Positions 56,566-64,000 of a DNA stretch of 64,000 nucleotides are shown one piece after another. A program made the position numbers and the translations under genes. The DNA lies in contig JAKAHV010000003.1 in assembly GCA_021825295.1 (NCBI GenBank), positions 60,442 to 124,441 on the forward strand, given 5' to 3'. Source of the stretch: Nitrospirota bacterium (lineage in GTDB: Bacteria > Nitrospirota > Thermodesulfovibrionia > Thermodesulfovibrionales > JdFR-88). Under the pieces are notes generated by a model. It did not search any database, had not been told where the DNA came from, and worked only from the letters and a program-made list of their open reading frames with translations. The stretch's first letter is position 1. Every line of letters starts with the position of its first letter.

Positions 56566-57802
56566 CGAAGGACACCGCAAGGATTTTTCTTGCAGTTTCG
56601 GGATAGCTCGCCACGAACCGCAGTTCGTCGTCCGTCAGGGGTTTCTGGGTATGGAGGTTTGCGTACTGGACAAGCTCCAGGGTCTGCCTTGCCTCGGCAT
56701 CGTTTTTGAAACTTATGCCAAGCTTGTCATAAACGTATCTGAAACCCTTGATGCCGCCGTAAGCGCCGGTCGTTATCACGCGGCCGGTCTCCGTTATCAT
56801 GGGCTCGCCCCTTCCCACGTCCTCGGGGTCGTAAAGCTCGTAGTTTCTCCTGTCCTTCAGGGCGCCGTCGGCATGGATGCCGGACTCATGGGCGAATGCG
56901 TTTGCACCGACGCCGGGCTGGTTTATGGGTATCGGCAGCCCGAAGGCGTAAGAGGCGTAACCGGCTATCTTCCAGGCCTTGTTCAGGTTGATATGCTCGT
57001 CCAGCCTCGCCCTCTCTTTCAGCGCCTGCGAGAATTTCAGCGCCAGTATCGTAGAGACCAGGTCGCAGTTGCCGCAGCGTTCGCCGTAGCCGTTTATCGT
57101 CGTGTTTATGTAGGAGTCCACGCCGCCGTCCACAGCGCCCTGCGCTCCCGCCACCGAGATGGCCTCGGCCATTCCCAGATCGTTGTGGCAGTGCATCTCT
57201 ATGTCCATCTTGCCCGCGAGGGCGAGTGTCTTTATCCGGTCGTAGATGGTGATGGGGTCATCCGCGCCCAGCGTATCGCAGTAACGGAACCTGTCCGCCC
57301 CGGCCTCCTTGCCTGCATGGATGAATTCTATCAGCCTCTGGATGTCCGTCCTGGAGCCGTCCTCGGCGTTTATGCCGACCGTCCCGGCCCCAAGGGCCTT
57401 GGCCGCGCGCACCGACTCCCCGAGGGAATTGATTATGTCGTTCCACTGCCTTTTACCCTGAAACTTTCCCTGTATCATGATCTCGGAGGTGGAGATGGAG
57501 ACGTTTACGTGCTTCAGGTCCGGACAGTTCTTGAAAGTAAGCTCCACGTCCGCCGGGACCGCCCGGCACCAGCCCTCCAGGTGGATCCTCTTTATGACGC
57601 CGAGCTTCGCAAGCTCCAGGTTGGCGTTTATATAACCCACCTCATGTTTCAGCGTCGGGAAGCCAATCTCGCTCTGGAATACGCCCATTTCGTCCAGATA
57701 GAGGTTCAGCATCGTCTTTGAGAGCTTTGGAAGCAGGATCCTCGACGTCTGGACCCCGTCGCGGTTCGTAACGTCCACCAGGTAAACCTTGTGCTCGGCC
57801 AT
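56558..57802 (-). CDS. DRE-TIM metallolyase, candidate Re-citrate synthase
   Basis: A 414-residue member of the homocitrate/isopropylmalate synthase group. The usual DTTLRDGEQ motif is changed to [30 protein letters not shown] and NGYGERCGN hold the metal and substrate residues. The C-terminus lacks the LeuA regulatory domain. Clostridial and desulfovibrional Re-citrate synthases belong to this group. Overlap with an isocitrate dehydrogenase gene supports a role in making 2-oxoglutarate. Homocitrate synthase remains possible. Start 57802 follows AGGAGATTGGAG. Confidence 0.85.
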   Translation of the reverse strand: MAEHKVYLVDVTNRDGVQTSRILLPKLSKTMLNLYLDEMGVFQSEIGFPTLKHEVGYINANLELAKLGVIKRIHLEGWCRAVPADVELTFKNCPDLKHVNVSISTSEIMIQGKFQGKRQWNDIINSLGESVRAAKALGAGTVGINAEDGSRTDIQRLIEFIHAGKEAGADRFRYCDTLGADDPITIYDRIKTLALAGKMDIEMHCHNDLGMAEAISVAGAQGAVDGGVDSYINTTINGYGERCGNCDLVSTILALKFSQALKERARLDEHINLNKAWKIAGYASYAFGLPIPINQPGVGANAFAHESGIHADGALKDRRNYELYDPEDVGRGEPMITETGRVITTGAYGGIKGFRYVYDKLGISFKNDAEARQTLELVQYANLHTQKPLTDDELRFVASYPETARKILAVSFDA

Positions 57803-57977
57803 ATTCTCCAATCTCCTGAAAAATAATTAAGATTTATTATACACGTAAAGGCGCACCACTTTTCAATATGCCCCGGATCGGGGCACCGCTGCATGGCCTC
57901 GCTCAATCCCATCGCCAGGCAACTCCCAAAAAACTGGTATAGGCAAACGCGTGGAACTGGCCGGGCGTGGGCGTGGA

Positions 57978-58105
57978 CGAAGTGCGGTTGGCGGCGAGCG
58001 AACCGCCCCTGGGGGCCGACGCGAAATCCCGGCCACGCGTGCTTTATGCCGGGATGGAGTGTGCGGCCCACATTGGGCGAGCAGCGAACCGTCTACCGCA
58101 CTTCG
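57978..58105. repeat. Dispersed palindromic repeat, copy 2
   Basis: Reverse-complement match to 39879-39985. Perfect 11-bp outer arms CGAAGTGCGGT (57978-57988) and ACCGCACTTCG (58095-58105) enclose the conserved core (57990-58081). The inner hairpin keeps complementary arms although its sequence and loop differ from copy 1. Confidence 0.7.
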
Positions 58106-58147
58106 CAAGAATGACGCGAGCCATGCCCTAACCGCCTTCTGCCCGGT

Positions 58148-58174
58148 CTGCATTCACCAAACTGACCCACTACC
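58148..58174 (-). repeat. MITE-like element end
   Basis: CTGCATTCACCAAACTGA followed by CCCACTACC is homologous to the right end of the element at 60153-60388, and the preceding GAGCCATGCCCTAACCGCC also matches its interior. The left part at about 57888 (CGCTGCATGGCCTCGCTCAA) matches too, but no clear left terminal repeat is found. Confidence 0.55.
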
Positions 58175-58206
58175 CGGATTCCCGGGCACGGAGCCGGGAT
58201 GACGAT

Positions 58207-60144
58207 ATGCTAAAATCGGTGATGGCATTTTTCGACCTCGTCTTCCCCATGAAAATAAAACCGCTCACCTACGCGATGGAAGGGACGAAGACGCCTCCGC
58301 CCGGAACGGTGGTGGAGGCGGAGCTTAAAAAGACGATAAGGCGCGCCCTTGTGCTGGGCGAAAGCGAGGGCCCCGGGGCGGCCGGACAATTTCCGGCAAA
58401 GACCATAAAGTCGGTCATGCCCGGCGGACCGTCCGTAAGCGGACCGCTTCTTGGCCTTCTTAAATGGATGGCCGGGTATTACATGGTCCCGGAGGGCCTG
58501 GCGCTGAAGGTGATGTTCGGAGGGGACCTCTTCGAGAAGGGAAACCCGAGAGAGGCAAAAAAGCCGGAAAGGGCCGGGACCTTCACGGAAGAAGACCCGG
58601 CCCTCCTGTCCTCGCCGGATGCGCTGGCCGCGCTGGCCAGGGTCAGGCGGGCGCAGGGCTACCGCGCCTTTCTCCTGCACGCCCCAAACGGGCGCTTCGA
58701 AGGCGGGTTCGTCAGGGAGGCCGCAAAAGACCAGAAGGGCGTTATCGTCGTATGCCCCGAGCGTTCCCGGGTGCTGGAATACGAGCGCATCATGAGGCCG
58801 GTCTTCGGCGAGCGGCTGTGCGTCCTTCACGGGGGGCTGACAACCGCGAAAAGAAGGGCCGGTTATGAAAAGATACTCAATGGGGAAGTCGACGCGGTCG
58901 TGGGCACAAGGGTCGCTGTTTTCGCCCCGTTCAAGAAACTCTCCCTCATTGTCCTCACCGGGGAGGAAGACCCGAACTACAAAAACCGGCAGGACGTCAG
59001 ATACGGGACGAGGGAAGTGGCCGTAATGCGCGCATATCTCGAGAAGGCCCGCGTGCTTCTCGGCTCGATATGCCCGTCGGCCGAATCATATTTCAACGCG
59101 CTCCGCGGCAAATACGAATACCTGCGATTCAGGGAGGAAAAACCCGGCATAAGGGTCATCGCGGACCTGAAAAGGGGCCATGGCGCAAATGGGGGAAATA
59201 TCCTGGACGGCGCAATCACCGCCGCGTTCGCCGCGGCCCTTGGAAAGGGCAAAAACGCCATTCTCGTTGCGAACAAGCCCGGTCATTCCGTGCCCCTCTG
59301 CGAGGACTGCGGCCACTTCGAGCGCTGCCCCTCCTGCGGCACCGCCCTCGTTTTGCACAAGGCCTCCGGGGCGGAAAAGACCGTGGCTTCTCCTTCCCTC
59401 GTATGCCACCACTGCGGGTTCGTCAAAGACGCTCAGGCGGCATGCGGCGTATGCGGCGGCCACAGCATGAAACTGCTCGGCGCGGGCGTTGAAAGGCTGA
59501 AAGAAGAGGCGGTAAAAATCCTGCCCGGGACGATACGCATAAAAGTGGCCGGCAAAAAGGCCAATGAAAAATCAGGGGAGGACCCCGGGGCTTTTTTGCC
59601 CCTCCTTTATCTCGGCACCAGGCGGATTTCGAAAATAGCCGGGGGCGCGGGAGCGTCCAGGCCGCAAATTGCCGCGCTTGTCTATCCGGAGTCGGCCTTC
59701 TTCAGGCCGGGTTTCAGGGCAAGGGAAAGGGTATTCGCAGAGATCAACCACATGGCCGACAGGCTTTCGCCTGACGGAAAGGTCATTATCCAGACCAGGA
59801 CGCCTGAACTCTTCAGGGCCATGAAGGCGCGCGATTATGAAGTGTTCATGAAAACGGAGTTTGAGGAGAGGAAGGCCCTGGGCTATCCCCCTTTTTCAAG
59901 GCTTGCGCACATAAGGATTGAAACGGCGTCCGGGAAGCCGCCCCTGAAAACCAGAAGCTGCGGCATGGAGGTCCCGGGCGCCGAAGTCCTCGGGCCCGTG
60001 GAGAAAACAGACGAAAAGGGAAGGAAATTTTTTTCGCTCCTTGTGAAGGCCCCATCGGCCCGGGCGCTCAAAACGGCCGTCGGCGCGGCGCTTAAATACG
60101 TAGCGCCGGGAGGGAAAGTGACGGTCGATATCGATCCGGTGTAG
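58207..60144 (+). CDS. PriA-family protein with degraded helicase motifs
   Basis: A 645-residue homologue of the primosomal helicase PriA. The zinc-binding region is intact (CEDCGHFERCPSCG, then CHHCGF and CGVCGG, about 368-420), and the C-terminal LGYPPFSRLAHIRIE and late domain fit PriA. The Walker A GxGKT is replaced by HAPNGRFEGGF (about 158-168), and the DEEH box reads TGEEDPNYKN. ATP hydrolysis and helicase action are therefore doubtful, while replication-fork binding may remain. The start at 58207 may be a few codons early. It stands alone. Confidence 0.88.
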   Translation: MLKSVMAFFDLVFPMKIKPLTYAMEGTKTPPPGTVVEAELKKTIRRALVLGESEGPGAAGQFPAKTIKSVMPGGPSVSGPLLGLLKWMAGYYMVPEGLALKVMFGGDLFEKGNPREAKKPERAGTFTEEDPALLSSPDALAALARVRRAQGYRAFLLHAPNGRFEGGFVREAAKDQKGVIVVCPERSRVLEYERIMRPVFGERLCVLHGGLTTAKRRAGYEKILNGEVDAVVGTRVAVFAPFKKLSLIVLTGEEDPNYKNRQDVRYGTREVAVMRAYLEKARVLLGSICPSAESYFNALRGKYEYLRFREEKPGIRVIADLKRGHGANGGNILDGAITAAFAAALGKGKNAILVANKPGHSVPLCEDCGHFERCPSCGTALVLHKASGAEKTVASPSLVCHHCGFVKDAQAACGVCGGHSMKLLGAGVERLKEEAVKILPGTIRIKVAGKKANEKSGEDPGAFLPLLYLGTRRISKIAGGAGASRPQIAALVYPESAFFRPGFRARERVFAEINHMADRLSPDGKVIIQTRTPELFRAMKARDYEVFMKTEFEERKALGYPPFSRLAHIRIETASGKPPLKTRSCGMEVPGAEVLGPVEKTDEKGRKFFSLLVKAPSARALKTAVGAALKYVAPGGKVTVDIDPV

Positions 60145-60152
60145 GGATCTCT
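60145..60152. repeat. Left target-site duplication of the MITE
   Basis: GGATCTCT, repeated in direct orientation at 60389-60396, directly outside the terminal inverted repeats. Confidence 0.75.
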
Positions 60153-60388
60153 GGTAGTGCCTCAGTTTGATTTGCCGGACGATGGCGATTTCGCTTTTTG
60201 GGGCTTTTTTTCTGCCGCTGCATGGCCTCGCTCCGCTGCATCTCCGAAACTCGCCTTCGGGGCTGGCCCCTTCGGCTCAGACAGCCGGAGATGCGACCGC
60301 TTCGCTTCGCCGGCATCGGCCACGAAAATAAGCCATGCCGCTCAATCCGCCAACTGCCAGGCCTGCATAGTCAAACTGATGCACTATC
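60153..60388. mobile_element. MITE-like element with 18-bp inverted ends
   Basis: Left end GGTAGTGCCTCAGTTTGA (60153-60170); right end is the complement of GATAGTGCATCAGTTTGA (60371-60388), 16 of 18 identical. An 8-bp direct repeat flanks it. The 236-bp interior has no open reading frame of note and contains further imperfect palindromes. It fills most of the 381-base gap between the PriA-like and DEAD-box genes; the remaining 130 bases carry the helicase promoter and leader. The transposase would have to be supplied in trans. Confidence 0.75.
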
Positions 60389-60396
60389 GGATCTCT
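60389..60396. repeat. Right target-site duplication of the MITE
   Basis: GGATCTCT, identical to 60145-60152. Confidence 0.75.
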
Positions 60397-60525
60397 CAGG
60401 GGATGGATTCAGGGGCGGGTTATAAAAAAATGTTACAATAATGAGCTGCCGATTTGCGGGGCAAATGCCCGAACAGGCTTCCTGCCGCTAAAAAAAGCAA
60501 GCAAAATTAGAAGGAGAATTTTCCA

Positions 60526-62133
60526 GTGTATACGAATTTCCATGATTTTGATATTTCGGACAAAGTCCTTGTCTGTCTCTCGGAGATGGGTTTTGAGGCG
60601 CCCACGCCCATACAGAAAGCTGCCATACCGCAGGCGCTGAAGGGGAAGGACATAATAGGCCAGGCCCAGACCGGCACCGGCAAGACGGCCGCCTTCGGCA
60701 TCCCCCTGCTCGAACAAAGGCTTTCCCCGGAGCAACGGCCGCTTGGACAAGCGAAAACCGGCGGCAAATACCCCTACGCCCTTGTGCTTACTCCCACACG
60801 CGAACTCGCGGTGCAGGTATGCGAGGAACTGGGCAAGATGGGGGCGCGGGCAGGCGTTGCCTGCCTGCCTGTCTACGGGGGGCAGTCCATAGAGCTGCAG
60901 ATAAAGAGCCTGAAAAGGGGCGTCGACATCGTGGTGGGCACGCCCGGCCGGCTTTTGGACCATATCAGGAGGAAAACGCTTGTCCTGAAGGAGATCAGGT
61001 CCATTGTCCTTGACGAGGCGGACGAGATGCTCAATATGGGTTTTATCGAGGACATCAAAAAGATCCTGGGTGAAATCCCGGAAGAACGCCAGACCATGCT
61101 TTTTTCGGCCACCATGCCCGCGGAGATTCTGGCCATGGCGAAAAACTACATGAAAAAACCCGCGCATGTAAGCGTGGATGCCGGGCAGATGGTCGTGGCC
61201 AAGATAAAACAGGTCTTCTACGAGGTGCGGGAAGAGGACAAGATAAAGGCTCTCACGCGCCTTCTCGATGTCGAGGGTCCGGCCCTGACGCTCGTCTTCT
61301 GCCACACAAAAAAAGAGGTTGATGACGCGGCGGGCAAACTGCAGCAGATGGGATACCCGGCAGGGGCGCTGCACGGGGACTTCACCCAGAGCCACAGGGA
61401 CGAGATGATGCGAAAATTCAAAAACGGGGAGATCGACATCCTGGTGGCCACCGATGTGGCGGCCCGCGGCCTGGACATCCCTGATGTCTCCCACGTCATC
61501 AACTTCAGCATCCCGCAGGACCCCGAGGGCTACATACACCGTATAGGCAGGACGGGCCGGGCCGGCAAGCCGGGCATGGCAATCACCCTGGTAACTCCAA
61601 GGCAGTACCGCCAGCTAAGGCTCATCGAACAATCGGCAAAGACGCTCATCAGAAAAGAGAAGCTGCCGGGCAAGGAGGAAGTCAAAAAGGCGCGGGAGGA
61701 CGACCTGGCCGCGGGCATCGAGGAGACGATTGGCGGCGGCAAACAGGCCGCCTTCCACGCCCTGGCAGACAGGCTCTTCGAGAAATACCCTCCCCGGGAT
61801 GTGGCGGCCGCCGCCATGCATATGGTGCTGGGCGATGTGAACATCGAGGACATAGAGGAGATCAAAAGAGGCTACGACGGGAAAAAAGATTATATACGCC
61901 TCTTCATGACCATAGGCAGAAAAGACAGGATCAGGGTGGAGGACATCGTCCGGTCCATCGCCGCGGAGGCGAACATCCCAGCCCGCAGGATAGGCAATAT
62001 CGCCCTGTACGACACCTTCAGCTTCGTGGAGGTGCCGGGCGACCTTGCCGACCGGGTCATAGGCGCGGTCAACGACAGCATCATAAAGGGAAGAAAGGTC
62101 AAAATAGGCCACGCCAAGGGAAAAAAGAAATAA
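60526..62133 (+). CDS. DEAD-box ATP-dependent RNA helicase
   Basis: A 535-residue helicase. The Q motif (FEAPTPIQKAAIP), Walker A AQTGTGKTAAFG, PTRELAVQV, DEAD box VLDEADEMLNMGF, SAT motif, and HRIGRTGRAG of motif VI are intact. A C-terminal DbpA/CsdA-type RNA-binding domain (about 460-530) ends in a Lys-rich tail. It is close to DeaD/CsdA and is likely to act in ribosome assembly or cold adaptation. The start is GTG at 60526 after AAGGAGAATT. The leader holds AT-rich DNA after the MITE. Confidence 0.95.
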   Translation: MYTNFHDFDISDKVLVCLSEMGFEAPTPIQKAAIPQALKGKDIIGQAQTGTGKTAAFGIPLLEQRLSPEQRPLGQAKTGGKYPYALVLTPTRELAVQVCEELGKMGARAGVACLPVYGGQSIELQIKSLKRGVDIVVGTPGRLLDHIRRKTLVLKEIRSIVLDEADEMLNMGFIEDIKKILGEIPEERQTMLFSATMPAEILAMAKNYMKKPAHVSVDAGQMVVAKIKQVFYEVREEDKIKALTRLLDVEGPALTLVFCHTKKEVDDAAGKLQQMGYPAGALHGDFTQSHRDEMMRKFKNGEIDILVATDVAARGLDIPDVSHVINFSIPQDPEGYIHRIGRTGRAGKPGMAITLVTPRQYRQLRLIEQSAKTLIRKEKLPGKEEVKKAREDDLAAGIEETIGGGKQAAFHALADRLFEKYPPRDVAAAAMHMVLGDVNIEDIEEIKRGYDGKKDYIRLFMTIGRKDRIRVEDIVRSIAAEANIPARRIGNIALYDTFSFVEVPGDLADRVIGAVNDSIIKGRKVKIGHAKGKKK

Positions 62134-62148
62134 AGCCTGCCTTGAATC

Positions 62149-63123
62149 TCAGACTATTTTTATGCCTTTTTCGGCGGCCAGGATCTTTCTTGCCTCCTCG
62201 ACGTCCCTGGCGATGGCCGCCTTCAGGGCGCCGGGGGACGGGAACTTCTCCTCGTTTCTGATCCTCTTTATGAAATAGATCCTCAGGTTTGCCCCGAGGA
62301 TGTCGCCGCTGAAATCCATTATGTAGACCTCGGAGGTGAGCTTGCCCGCGTTAAAGGTCGGGTTTGTCCCGATATTCAGGACGCCGTCCCATATCCTGCC
62401 GTTCAATCTGGCCCTCACCGCGTAAACACCTTCCCTCGGGATGAGCTCATGCGGGGAGAAGATGTTTGCTGTTGGATAGCCGAGGAGCCTCGCGCCACGG
62501 CCCGCGCCTTTTTCGACGGTCCCCTCTATCATATAGGCCCTGCCCAGAAGTTTTGAGGCCTCCAGGACGCGGCCCCTCTCCAGAAGCCCCCGTATCCGGC
62601 TGCTGCTGACGACTTGCCCGCCTGCGCGCACGTTGCGCACCACGGTGAGCCTGAACCCGTATTTCGCCGCCCTTCTTCTCAGAAGGGCGGTCGTGCCCTT
62701 TTTTGCCCTTCCAAAGGCGTAATTGTGGCCGACTATAATCCAAGCCGGATGGAGCTTGCCGATGAGGACGCGTCTTATGAAATCGTCCGCTTCCAGTCCC
62801 GCAAACTCCTTGTTGAAGTTTATGAGCAGCAGATGCTCAATACCCATAAGGCCCATTACACGGGCCTTCTCCTCGGTAGGGGTCATGAGGCTCGGGGCCC
62901 TTTCCGGCGCAAGCACCTTCACCGGATGGGGATCGAAGCTCATGGCCATGGATACTCCGCCTATGGATTTTGCCGCCTCGGCCACCTTGCCCATTATCTT
63001 CTGATGGCCGATATGCAGCCCGTCAAAATTCCCGATGGTCAGGACCAGATTGGGATAAGCGTCCCGTCCGGGTTTCAGCCCCTCCAGTCCCCTTATTATC
63101 TCTATTTCCTGTCTTTGCCGCAT
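62149..63123 (-). CDS. ribF: Bifunctional riboflavin kinase/FAD synthetase
   Basis: A 324-residue enzyme making FMN and FAD. The N-terminal nucleotidyl transferase has TIGNFDGLHIGHQKI (about 29-43) and SSSRIRGLLERG; the C-terminal kinase has LLGYPTANIFSPHELIPREGVYAV. It converges on the DEAD-box helicase gene and its start overlaps coaE by 22 bases, so the two cofactor genes are cotranscribed. Confidence 0.96.
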   Translation of the reverse strand: MRQRQEIEIIRGLEGLKPGRDAYPNLVLTIGNFDGLHIGHQKIMGKVAEAAKSIGGVSMAMSFDPHPVKVLAPERAPSLMTPTEEKARVMGLMGIEHLLLINFNKEFAGLEADDFIRRVLIGKLHPAWIIVGHNYAFGRAKKGTTALLRRRAAKYGFRLTVVRNVRAGGQVVSSSRIRGLLERGRVLEASKLLGRAYMIEGTVEKGAGRGARLLGYPTANIFSPHELIPREGVYAVRARLNGRIWDGVLNIGTNPTFNAGKLTSEVYIMDFSGDILGANLRIYFIKRIRNEEKFPSPGALKAAIARDVEEARKILAAEKGIKIV

Positions 63124-63698
63124 TTGCCCGTCAGCTCCCCGTATATTCGCCCCGCCTGTGCGGCGGTCTCCCCGATGTCCCCCTGATTGTTTATCACGTA
63201 ATCGGCCTTCTTGATCTTCTGGTCAGCGGGCATCTGGACGGCAAGCCTCCGCCTCGCGCTTTCGCGGGACACCCCGCTTTCCCCGAGGCGCGCCAGAGCG
63301 GTCTGCTCATCCGCATACACCGCTATCACTTTGTCAAAAATGTCCTCGTAGCCCTTTTCATAAAGAAGCGGCACCTCAACAACGGCCATTTCGGCGCCTG
63401 ATTTCGACAGCTCCGCCTCTATCCTCTCCATGACCATGGGGTGGATGATGCCTTCCACCGCCTCTCTCGCCGGCCGGTCGGTGAAGATGAGTTCGGCGAG
63501 CTTCTTCTTTGAAAGCTCATCGCCTTCAAAAACCCCACTGCCGGCGGCCTTCCTTATCCTCTCAAGCACGTCCCGGTCTTCGAGAAGCCCTGCAACCACA
63601 CGGTCGGCATCGATGCAAAGCGCGCCCATACGTCTGAAAATCGCGAGCACCGTGCTCTTGCCGCTGCCGTAATTTCCGGTGAGTGCAACTTTTACCAC
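63102..63698 (-). CDS. coaE: Dephospho-CoA kinase
   Basis: A 198-residue P-loop kinase for the last step of coenzyme A synthesis. VALTGNYGSGKSTVLAIFRRMGA holds the P-loop (GSGKST), followed by CIDADRVV, FTDRPAREAVEGIIHP, and VVEVPLLYEKG. The length is normal. It is the first gene of the leftward coaE-ribF pair. Confidence 0.95.
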   Translation of the reverse strand: MVKVALTGNYGSGKSTVLAIFRRMGALCIDADRVVAGLLEDRDVLERIRKAAGSGVFEGDELSKKKLAELIFTDRPAREAVEGIIHPMVMERIEAELSKSGAEMAVVEVPLLYEKGYEDIFDKVIAVYADEQTALARLGESGVSRESARRRLAVQMPADQKIKKADYVINNQGDIGETAAQAGRIYGELTGKCGKDRK

Positions 63699-64000
63699 AC
63701 GTTATTATACACCAAGCCCAAACCCGCTCACCCCGGCTTCGCCTGCTCCCCCAAAAATTCTCCGGAAGCAGTTTTTAAAGATTGGCTCTTCAGGGTTTTC
63801 TGTGGGTATTCCCCCTCCCTTGAGGGGAGGGGATAAAGGGGAGGGTGTTCTAAACATGCTCCCCTATTGCCTCATTAAGCACCCTCTCCCTGCCTCTCCC
63901 CTTGTATGATAGGAGACGGAGTGTTTATACGAGAGGAAACTTGCTATGAACTTAATTAAGGGTGTGGCAGACCGTTCTCCCCTTGGGACAACAGATCCCG
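63699..64000. other. Gene-free window end with repeats
   Basis: No coding sequence is supported. An ISL3-like end is at about 63784-63807. A G/C-strand hairpin (CCCTCCCTTGAGGGGAGGG, about 63812-63830) and further C-rich/G-rich tracts to about 63900 make a palindromic repeat cluster. The last 60 bases could be the upstream region of a gene to the right. Confidence 0.5.
63784..63807. repeat. Solo ISL3-like terminal repeat
   Basis: GGCTCTTCAGGGTTTTCT followed by GTGGGTA parallels the sequence at 20726-20749. No transposase is within the window. Confidence 0.35.

Larger units (their letters stand above)
57803..58206. other. Repeat-rich region without genes
   Basis: No coding sequence is supported in these 404 bases between divergent genes. 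The left 60 bases are AT-rich and likely hold the promoter of the leftward genes. From about 57888 to 58174 the DNA is a composite of the two dispersed repeat families listed separately. The last 30 bases hold a GC-rich palindrome before the PriA-like gene. Confidence 0.65.

Noticed and set aside
58207..60144. Calling the gene an active primosomal helicase
   Set aside because: Walker A and DEEH residues are missing, so only PriA family membership is claimed.
63679..63909. 76-residue open frame near the window end
   Set aside because: It spans the coaE start region and the C-rich repeat tract; Pro/Ser-rich translation reflects repeats, not a protein.

Overview
The window is a stretch of GC-rich chromosome from a Gram-negative bacterium. 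Outer-membrane biogenesis genes (bamA, an OmpH/Skp chaperone, lpxD, fabZ, lpxA, lpxI) and lipopolysaccharide heptose genes establish the diderm envelope. Two sensor kinases with periplasmic CXXCH haem-c motifs, a desulforedoxin-like protein, an Fe-S flavoprotein, a citramalate synthase and a candidate Re-citrate synthase suggest an anaerobic or microaerophilic, sulfur-linked lifestyle. Nitrospirota (Thermodesulfovibrionia-like) or a deltaproteobacterial-type lineage would fit; this is inference. No rRNA, tRNA, CRISPR array, prophage or intact insertion sequence was found.

Layout. 0.2-5 kb: yajQ, then a leftward heptose/LPS operon (WaaF-GmhB fusion, unknown protein, second heptosyltransferase, ABC ATPase). 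5-16.8 kb: cupin, MFS transporter, small exported protein, glnA (with Phe in place of the adenylylated Tyr), purM, surE-pcm, a small acidic protein, ymdB-like phosphoesterase, rny, dcd, and a TrpE/PabB-family enzyme. 16.8-20.7 kb: a three-gene sensory operon of two periplasmic binding proteins and a haem-c histidine kinase. 21-30.6 kb: asd, then a leftward sulfur cluster (YeiH-type exporter, Cys-rich protein, exported tandem rhodanese) beside a haem-c sensor kinase and an NtrC-type regulator. A well-spaced sigma-54 promoter lies in front of the exporter, so the pair probably controls it. A hybrid PAS kinase follows. 30.7-39.9 kb: PIN-PhoH protein, cimA, then a class V aminotransferase-serA-purA-comF-PHP-TPR operon. 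40-47.7 kb: MltD-like transglycosylase, the bamA-ompH-lpxD-fabZ-lpxA-lpxI operon, and a histone-tail/desulforedoxin protein. 47.8-55.5 kb: thymidine phosphorylase, mltG-ispG-panC with overlapping ends, several small genes, a remnant of a Crp-type DNA-binding domain, and a CorC/HlyC protein. 55.5-63.7 kb: NAD-type isocitrate dehydrogenase with the candidate Re-citrate synthase, a PriA homologue with degraded helicase motifs, a DEAD-box helicase, ribF and coaE.

Intergenic DNA is unusually informative. (i) A roughly 155-nt structured element occurs twice (759-911 on the minus strand and 20780-20936 on the plus strand), with long conserved blocks and compensatory changes in its closing stem. (ii) A 236-bp MITE-like element (60153-60388) has 18-bp terminal inverted repeats and 8-bp target duplications, with related ends at 5008-5032 and 58148-58174. 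(iii) A second dispersed palindromic repeat is at 39879-39985 and 57978-58105. (iv) Two solo ends resemble ISL3-type terminal repeats (about 20726 and 63784). (v) A long irregular hairpin between rny and dcd is a possible 6S-like RNA.

The best candidates for an undescribed system are the haem-sensor/sigma-54/sulfur-export cluster, the dual-binding-protein haem kinase operon, and the duplicated structured RNA.
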